Positions 1-5,343 of a DNA stretch of 5,343 nucleotides are shown in pieces. Each line of letters starts with the position of its first letter. The first letter of the stretch is position 1. Under the pieces are notes generated by a model, which saw only the letters and a program-made list of their open reading frames with translations, was not told the origin of the DNA and searched no databases. Position numbers and translations under genes: made by a program. The stretch lies in assembly GCA_023387695.1 (NCBI GenBank), contig JAEWHT010000027.1:1-5343 (forward strand), given 5' to 3'. Origin of the DNA: Pseudomonadota bacterium (GTDB lineage: Bacteria > Pseudomonadota > Alphaproteobacteria > Rhizobiales > Xanthobacteraceae).

Positions 1-54
1 GTGTTAAGCCTGCCGCCAGCGTTCGCTCTGAGCCAGGATCAAACTCTCAAGTTG
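1..54 (-). rRNA. rrs: 16S ribosomal RNA, 5' end only (partial)
   Basis: The reverse complement of 28-47 is exactly the universal bacterial 16S 5' sequence (the 27F site, AGAGTTTGATCCTGGCTCAG). It is followed by GCGAACGCTGGCGGCAGGC and TTAACAC, a typical alphaproteobacterial continuation. E. coli 16S position 8 corresponds to window position 47, which puts the mature 5' end at about 54 (CAACTTG before AGAGTTT). Only the first ~54 of roughly 1,490 nt lie in the window; the gene runs leftward off the edge. It makes the small-subunit rRNA, normally as the first gene of an rrn operon. Confidence 0.97.
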
Positions 55-193
55 GACTTGAACTTTGAACCGGCTGATCACAACGTTTGACGAGGTCCCA
101 CCATTGTCGACCGAAATCGACTTGCTGTCTGCGATTCACATCGCGGACAACGATGGTGTTTCCTTTGAAACGTGTACCGCCGAAGTCTTTCGT

Positions 194-239
194 CCTCTCT
201 CAGTACTTAAAAGCCGAAGCTCTCAAGTGGTCCGAGAGG
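194..239 (-). other. rrn leader stem-loop with cUUCGg tetraloop
   Basis: On the minus strand 228-219 (ACTTGAGAGC) pairs with 214-205 (GCTTTTAAGT) over 10 bp, including two G-U pairs. The loop is UUCG closed by C-G, an unusually stable tetraloop. An outer arm, CCTCTC (239-234) with GAGAGG (199-194), adds 6 bp beyond an internal loop. The structure sits between boxA and 16S, where leader folding helps rRNA processing and assembly. The pairing is read directly from the sequence; its function is inferred. Confidence 0.55.
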
Positions 240-282
240 CGCAAGGACTCCGCCGTCCACGTTTCTCTTTCTTCATCTTCAC

Positions 283-293
283 TTGTCAAACAG
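283..293 (-). promoter_or_regulatory. boxA-like antitermination element in the rrn leader
   Basis: The minus strand reads CTGTTTGACAA, followed by GTGAAGATGAAG. This resembles the E. coli rrn boxA (TGCTCTTTAACAA), and similar TTTGACA leader elements precede rRNA genes in alphaproteobacteria. In known systems boxA in the RNA binds NusB/NusE (S10) and lets polymerase resist Rho within the untranslated rrn transcript. It lies about 170 nt into the predicted transcript and 230 nt before 16S, a normal position. I could not identify boxB or boxC. Confidence 0.6.
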
Positions 294-312
294 CCCGGGA
301 CCAGGAGGCCCC

Positions 313-334
313 AACCTTCCAGAGTGGAAGGGTT
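313..334 (-). other. short hairpin just 5' of boxA in the rrn leader
   Basis: CCTTCCA (315-321) and TGGAAGG (325-331) are perfect 7-bp inverted repeats around a 3-nt centre. Two more A-T pairs (313-314 with 333-334) form past a bulged G332. In the minus-strand transcript the hairpin lies about 20 nt before the boxA-like element, so it is a candidate part of the antitermination region. No T-tract follows, so it is not a terminator. Confidence 0.4.
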
Positions 335-469
335 CCGACACCCTTACCGACGTCGAATGACTCCAACCGATTGTGTCGGCTGTTGTGTCACTCAACAAAG
401 TGAGGAGCATCAGTGGCGCGTTCGCTCGCCTTGGTCAGTGACCCGGCGGCGCCGCGCTCAGTGGTTGGG

Positions 470-498
470 GTTATAGGCCCGGCCTTTCGGGCTGTCAA
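470..498 (-). promoter_or_regulatory. rrn operon promoter (sigma-70 type, TTGACA-17-TATAAC)
   Basis: On the minus strand the -35 hexamer TTGACA (498-493) is a perfect match to consensus. The -10 hexamer TATAAC (475-470) matches 5 of 6, and the spacing is the optimal 17 bp. It points at 16S about 415 bp downstream. The predicted start falls near 463-466, after a C-rich discriminator (CCCAACC). Such GC-rich discriminators are typical of stringently controlled rRNA promoters, so ppGpp/DksA control is plausible but inferred. The spacer is itself a GC-rich inverted repeat (477-492). A second TTGACG lies 13 bp upstream (506-511) but has no properly spaced -10. Confidence 0.85.
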
Positions 499-600
499 CG
501 CCAATCGTCAACAAATCGTCGCACAGTGGATTGTCGAAGAAATTCTAGCGATTCCAGTCGATTAGACGACCCGTGAATGCACGGAGCGCGACTGCACGGT

Positions 601-651
601 AAAAAATCTGAAAAAAAGTTTGGGCCCTGGCGGGCTCCGGAGGGGCCCAAA
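601..651 (-). terminator. intrinsic terminator upstream of the rrn promoter
   Basis: TTTGGGCCC (651-643 on the minus strand) pairs perfectly with GGGCCCAAA (627-619) around a 15-nt loop. One base later comes a run of seven T (617-611), then a further T6 run (606-601). That is a strong Rho-independent terminator for leftward transcription. On the plus strand there is no T-tract after the stem, so it works in one direction only. It sits about 100 bp upstream of the rrn -35 box. No recognisable gene reads into it from the right, so it either shields the rrn promoter from read-through or ends an unannotated small RNA. Confidence 0.75.
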
Positions 652-680
652 AGGGGTCTCCGGAGGAGGCTCGCGGCGCC

Positions 681-724
681 ACCCTGGGCAGCCCACCCTA
701 GGGACGACCCTAAGGGGACCTGGG
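681..724. repeat. imperfect ACCCT(n)GGG short-repeat cluster
   Basis: Four related units occur in 44 bp: ACCCTGGG (681-688), ACCCTAGGG (695-703), ACCCTAAGGGG (707-717) and ACCTGGG (718-724). Each is partly palindromic; CCCTAGGG (696-703) is a perfect palindrome, and TGGGC-A-GCCCA (685-695) links the first two. The block could fold into alternative GC-rich hairpins on either strand. Function unknown. Confidence 0.6.
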
Positions 725-741
725 AAGCGCCCGTGAGCCCC

Positions 742-774
742 GGCAAGTCCTTGGCAAGTCCCTGGCAAGCCCCC
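742..774. repeat. three tandem 11-bp repeats (GGCAAGTCCYT)
   Basis: The units GGCAAGTCCTT (742-752), GGCAAGTCCCT (753-763) and GGCAAGCCCCC (764-774) are head to tail; the first two differ at one base and the third keeps GGCAAG. The 11-bp period is close to one helical turn, so each unit shows roughly the same face of the DNA, which would suit cooperative protein binding. Slippage in GC-rich non-coding DNA is the plain alternative. Confidence 0.75.
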
Positions 775-1120
775 GGCGCCCGGTCGTTCAGGAATCTTTT
801 TCCATATTTGGCGCCGTACTAGAGCCACAATCCCGCGGCGTTCTGGTATGAGACAGAGCTTGAATCGCGGGGGATGCCAGTGGGGGCTACCTGCGGTTTT
901 CACGGGGTTCAGAGAAGGCGATCTGACGATGACGCAGCCTTCTTCGGACATTCGAAAGACATCGAGAGATCTTCACCTGCCTTGCTGTTCGTAATTTCGG
1001 CCGGGCCCTCACAAGGGGCCTTCTGAGCACGAGCACCTGCACGGCACGGCTGTTCCCGCGATGCCCCTTCAAGAGGGCGACCAGGGAAAGGTCGAGGCGA
1101 AGGTTTTCGGGTCGTTGATT

Positions 1121-1126
1121 GGGGGA
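1121..1126 (+). promoter_or_regulatory. ribosome binding site that decides a TTG start
   Basis: GGGGGA at 1121-1126 lies 6 bp before TTG at 1133. It is the only purine-rich Shine-Dalgarno-like stretch well placed for an in-frame start. The in-frame ATG at 1061 is preceded by CGGCTGTTCCCGCG, which has no such motif. This favours TTG 1133 as the real start. Confidence 0.6.
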
Positions 1127-1132
1127 CTTGGT

Positions 1133-3196
1133 TTGAACCAGAGGACGTCACGCGGCGCTTACGGGCGTGAGACCGGGATCATTGATCTCGGCCACGAGCC
1201 GCCGCTGTCCGTCGATGGTTCCGAAGCCGCCGTCATCGATCGCCGTCGCGTCTCGGTGCAATGGTTCAGCGGCACAATTCTGACCGGACTCTGCGGCGCA
1301 GCCCTGATCGGCGGCGCCGTTTTCGCATCTCTCGACGGCGAAATGACCTTCGCCAAGGTGCCCGAGCGGGTCGAGGGCGCGCTGCGCGGAGCCTTCGGAG
1401 CTGCTGATCGCACCGCCACGCTGCACAAGAGCGACCGCCTGCCGCCGCCGAACGACTCGACCGCCTCGCGCAACATCGTGCGCGTCTCGACGGTCGCCCG
1501 CGTCGGCAACCGCGACGTGATGCGCGTGCGTCCCTTCATCCGGATTGCCGGCAATTTGTCGATGACGACGAGCGACCTGTCGGCGAAGATTCCGCCGTTC
1601 AACGCGCAGCGCCTGCTCACCGACGTCGGCTCGGATGCCAAAGCAGCTGCCGACGATCCTAACAATCCCGAGGCCGTCGAGCCCGACGCCGAGGTTTCCT
1701 TCGTCACGAAGGATCTCTCGCCGGTGCTGCCGAAGGCCAAGATTTCCGCGGTGGTGGCACTCGACGACATCCTGATGCGGGTGCGCGATGCCGCCAATTG
1801 GCGCGGCAATGGTGGGGTGCGCTACGCCTCCCTCGCCAATGCCGCTGCCGACGTCTCCGGCGCGACCGGCCCGTCCGAGATGAAGATGGCCTATGCCACC
1901 GAAGCCTCGCCGTCCGATCCGTACGCGGGCTTCGAGACGCGCGTGGTGCCGGAAAACGTCACGCTGCTGCCGAAGACCAAAGAGCAGATCACCGGCGGCA
2001 ATCCCAACGGCGAGCGCGTTCACGTCGTCAAGAAGGGCGACTCGGTCTCCTCCGTGCTGCGCGATCTCGGCGCCACGCCTGACGAAATCAAATCGATTGC
2101 CGCAACGCTCGGGCCCCGTGGCCGCGACGGCGGCCTGAAGGAAGGCGAAAAGCTTCGCATCCTGATGGCGCCCGCGAGCCCCGGCGCACGGCTGCAGCCC
2201 TACCGCGTCGTCGTCGCCAACGACACGATGGTCGAGGCGATCGCCGCGTTGTCCGATCTCGGCAAATACGTCGCGGTCGACGTTTCCAGCATGAATACCG
2301 TCGCCGACGCTGCGGCCAACACCAGCAGCGAAGACGATGACGATGATGACGGCAGCGGCGTGCGGCTCTACCAGAGCATCTACGAGACCGCGATGCGCAA
2401 CAAAGTGCCGATGCCGGTCATCGACGACATGATCAAGATCTATTCCTACGACGTCGATTTCCAGCGCAAGGTCGCGCCGGGCGATTCGTTCGACGTGTTT
2501 TACGCCGGCGAAGACGAAGGCTCGACGGCGGCCGACAAGAACGAAGTGCTGTTCGCTTCGCTCACGGTCGGCGGCGAAACCAAGAAATATTATCGCTACC
2601 AGAGCCCTGACGACGGCGTCGTCGACTATTACGACGAGACCGGCAAGAGCGCGAAAAAGTTCCTGGTCCGCAAGCCCGTGAACAGCGCCATCATGCGCTC
2701 CGGCTTCGGTGGCCGCCGCCATCCGATCCTCGGCTACGTGAAGATGCACACCGGCGTCGACTGGGCCACCGCCTACGGCACGCCGATCTTCGCCGCCGGC
2801 AACGGCGTGATCGAGAAGGCCCAACTCGAAGGCGGCTACGGCAAATACGTCCGTATCAAGCACAACAACGGCTACGAGACCGCCTACGGCCATATGTCGG
2901 CTTTTGCCAAGGGCATGGAGCCCGGCAAGAAGGTGCGGCAGGGCCAGGTCATCGGCTTCGTCGGCTCGACCGGCCAGTCGACCGGCCCGCACGTCCACTA
3001 CGAAATTCTCGTCAACGGCCGCTTCGTCGACCCGATGCGCGTGAAACTGCCGCGCGGCCGTTCACTGGAAGGCCCGATGCTCGCCGCCTTCGAGAAGGAA
3101 CGCGATCGCCTCGACGGCATGATGAGCGGCCGCAACGGCGCGATTGCGCGGATGTCGGATGCGACGGGTGGGCCGTTGCAGGTGAGCAATCGATAA
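1133..3196 (+). CDS. membrane-anchored M23-family murein metallopeptidase with LysM-like domain
   Basis: From the TTG start the product is 687 aa. Residues 1-43 look cytoplasmic, and residues 44-67 form one hydrophobic segment with no signal-peptidase site, so the rest should be a periplasmic domain held by an N-terminal anchor. A low-complexity linker follows. A LysM-like domain starts at about 296 (VHVVKKGDSV), for peptidoglycan contact. Then come an acidic run (E400, D401-406) and a middle region (~410-505) like that of MepM/Csd3-type hydrolases. The LytM catalytic domain (~517-635) has the zinc motif HTGVD (H539, D543), YGHMS (H587) and HVH (H620, H622), so all expected catalytic and metal-binding residues are present. 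Family members of this architecture cut peptide crosslinks in murein to allow wall growth; the exact bond is not readable here. E. coli MepM is ~440 aa, so this protein has a long N-terminal extension. An ATG at 1061 would add 24 residues but lacks a ribosome binding site. The gene stands alone, divergent from rrn and convergent with clpB. Confidence 0.92.
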   Translation: MNQRTSRGAYGRETGIIDLGHEPPLSVDGSEAAVIDRRRVSVQWFSGTILTGLCGAALIGGAVFASLDGEMTFAKVPERVEGALRGAFGAADRTATLHKSDRLPPPNDSTASRNIVRVSTVARVGNRDVMRVRPFIRIAGNLSMTTSDLSAKIPPFNAQRLLTDVGSDAKAAADDPNNPEAVEPDAEVSFVTKDLSPVLPKAKISAVVALDDILMRVRDAANWRGNGGVRYASLANAAADVSGATGPSEMKMAYATEASPSDPYAGFETRVVPENVTLLPKTKEQITGGNPNGERVHVVKKGDSVSSVLRDLGATPDEIKSIAATLGPRGRDGGLKEGEKLRILMAPASPGARLQPYRVVVANDTMVEAIAALSDLGKYVAVDVSSMNTVADAAANTSSEDDDDDDGSGVRLYQSIYETAMRNKVPMPVIDDMIKIYSYDVDFQRKVAPGDSFDVFYAGEDEGSTAADKNEVLFASLTVGGETKKYYRYQSPDDGVVDYYDETGKSAKKFLVRKPVNSAIMRSGFGGRRHPILGYVKMHTGVDWATAYGTPIFAAGNGVIEKAQLEGGYGKYVRIKHNNGYETAYGHMSAFAKGMEPGKKVRQGQVIGFVGSTGQSTGPHVHYEILVNGRFVDPMRVKLPRGRSLEGPMLAAFEKERDRLDGMMSGRNGAIARMSDATGGPLQVSNR

Positions 3197-3223
3197 TCTT
3201 CAGGCCCTGAGGCCAATAAAATT

Positions 3224-3263
3224 AGCCCCGGAGAGGACATCCTCTCTGGGGCTTTTTCGTTTT
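3224..3263. terminator. bidirectional intrinsic terminator between convergent genes
   Basis: AGCCCCGGAGAGGA (3224-3237) pairs with TCCTCTCTGGGGCT (3240-3253), 13-14 bp with a single G-T wobble and a 2-4 nt loop. On the plus strand TTTTT-CG-TTTT follows. On the minus strand the stem is followed by AATTTTATT. It lies 27 bp after the peptidase stop codon and about 25 bp after the clpB stop codon on the other strand, so it can end both transcripts. Confidence 0.92.
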
Positions 3264-3277
3264 GATGTGAGCTACGC

Positions 3278-5343
<2,066 letters not shown>

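Larger units (their letters stand above)
55..466 (-). other. rrn operon leader (transcribed spacer 5' of 16S)
   Basis: This stretch lies between the predicted rrn transcription start (about 463-466) and the mature 16S end. It has the usual parts of an rRNA leader in transcript order: a short hairpin (313-334), a boxA-like element (283-293) and a larger stem-loop (194-239). The open frames across it on the plus strand (for example 65-403 and 87-476) lack ribosome binding sites, overlap each other and resemble no protein I know, so I treat them as chance. The 5' arm of the RNase III processing stem around 16S should lie here, but its partner beyond the 16S 3' end is outside the window, so I cannot place it. 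Confidence 0.75.
652..1120. other. gene-free intergenic region between the rrn terminator and the peptidase gene
   Basis: I find no convincing gene here. Minus-strand frames over 562-951 and 495-746 are open but run through the terminator stem, are low-complexity in Gly/Pro/Arg and have no recognisable family. The left half (652-780) is very GC-rich and repeat-laden. The right half must hold the promoter for the peptidase gene, but I could not find a good -35/-10 pair. Small inverted repeats are visible, such as CCCGCG (832-837) with CGCGGG (866-871), and GGAA (791-794) with TTCC (800-803). No tRNA is evident. Confidence 0.6.

Noticed and set aside
65..476. Two plus-strand frames opposite the rrn leader
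   Set aside because: Antisense to the leader with boxA and hairpins, no ribosome binding site and no recognisable product.
545..553. Second rrn promoter with -10 TAGAAT on the minus strand
   Set aside because: The -10 is good, but no acceptable -35 hexamer lies 16-18 bp upstream.
791..818. Possible EcfG-type stress promoter on the plus strand (GGAAT ... CGTA)
   Set aside because: Both boxes deviate from GGAAC/CGTT and the 19-bp spacing is outside the usual 16-18.
562..951. 129-codon minus-strand frame and overlapping frames at 495-746 and 577-822
   Set aside because: They run through a strong terminator and short repeats, overlap each other on both strands and are low-complexity; better explained as non-coding.
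1001..1025. Terminator-like GGGCC...GGGGCC inverted repeat on the plus strand
   Set aside because: The stem is only about 5 bp and no T-run follows.
1286..1297. Possible lipobox around Cys54 of the peptidase (TGLC)
   Set aside because: The residue before Cys is Leu rather than Gly/Ala/Ser and the Cys lies mid-way in the hydrophobic segment, so it does not fit a lipoprotein signal.
1148..2998. 616-codon open frame antisense to the peptidase gene
   Set aside because: It mirrors a GC-rich gene codon for codon, has a composition (Val/Ala/His/Asp/Arg-rich) typical of shadow frames, and no recognisable domain. The sense frame has a complete, motif-bearing protein.

Overview
The window reads as an alphaproteobacterial chromosome segment, most likely Bradyrhizobium or a close relative (Nitrobacteraceae). 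This rests on the 16S 5' end on the minus strand (...GGCTTAACAC), GC-rich coding sequence, and the style of the two proteins. The genus is recognition from memory, not a search result.

Layout: (1) Positions 1-54 hold the first ~54 nt of a 16S rRNA gene on the minus strand, transcribed leftward out of the window. (2) Positions 55-498 hold its leader and promoter: a TTGACA-17-TATAAC promoter (470-498), a predicted start near 463-466, a hairpin at 313-334, a boxA-like antiterminator at 283-293 and a cUUCGg-capped stem-loop at 194-239. (3) Positions 499-1132 contain no convincing gene. They hold a strong minus-strand intrinsic terminator (601-651) about 100 bp upstream of the rrn promoter, and next to it a GC-rich block of short repeats (681-724 and 742-774). 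(4) Positions 1133-3196 (+) encode a membrane-anchored M23-family murein endopeptidase with a LysM-like domain, probably starting at TTG. (5) Positions 3224-3263 are a bidirectional terminator. (6) Positions 3278-5343 (-) encode the ClpB disaggregase, with its N-terminal ~190 residues beyond the right edge.

The genes do not form one pathway. They are three independent housekeeping units: a divergently transcribed rrn operon and cell-wall hydrolase gene, and a convergent hydrolase/clpB pair that shares a terminator. I see no mobile element, CRISPR array, tRNA, toxin-antitoxin pair or defence gene. The part least explained by known features is the 600-900 intergenic stretch, where an orphan terminator and phased short repeats suggest either an insulator for the rrn promoter or an unannotated small minus-strand transcript.
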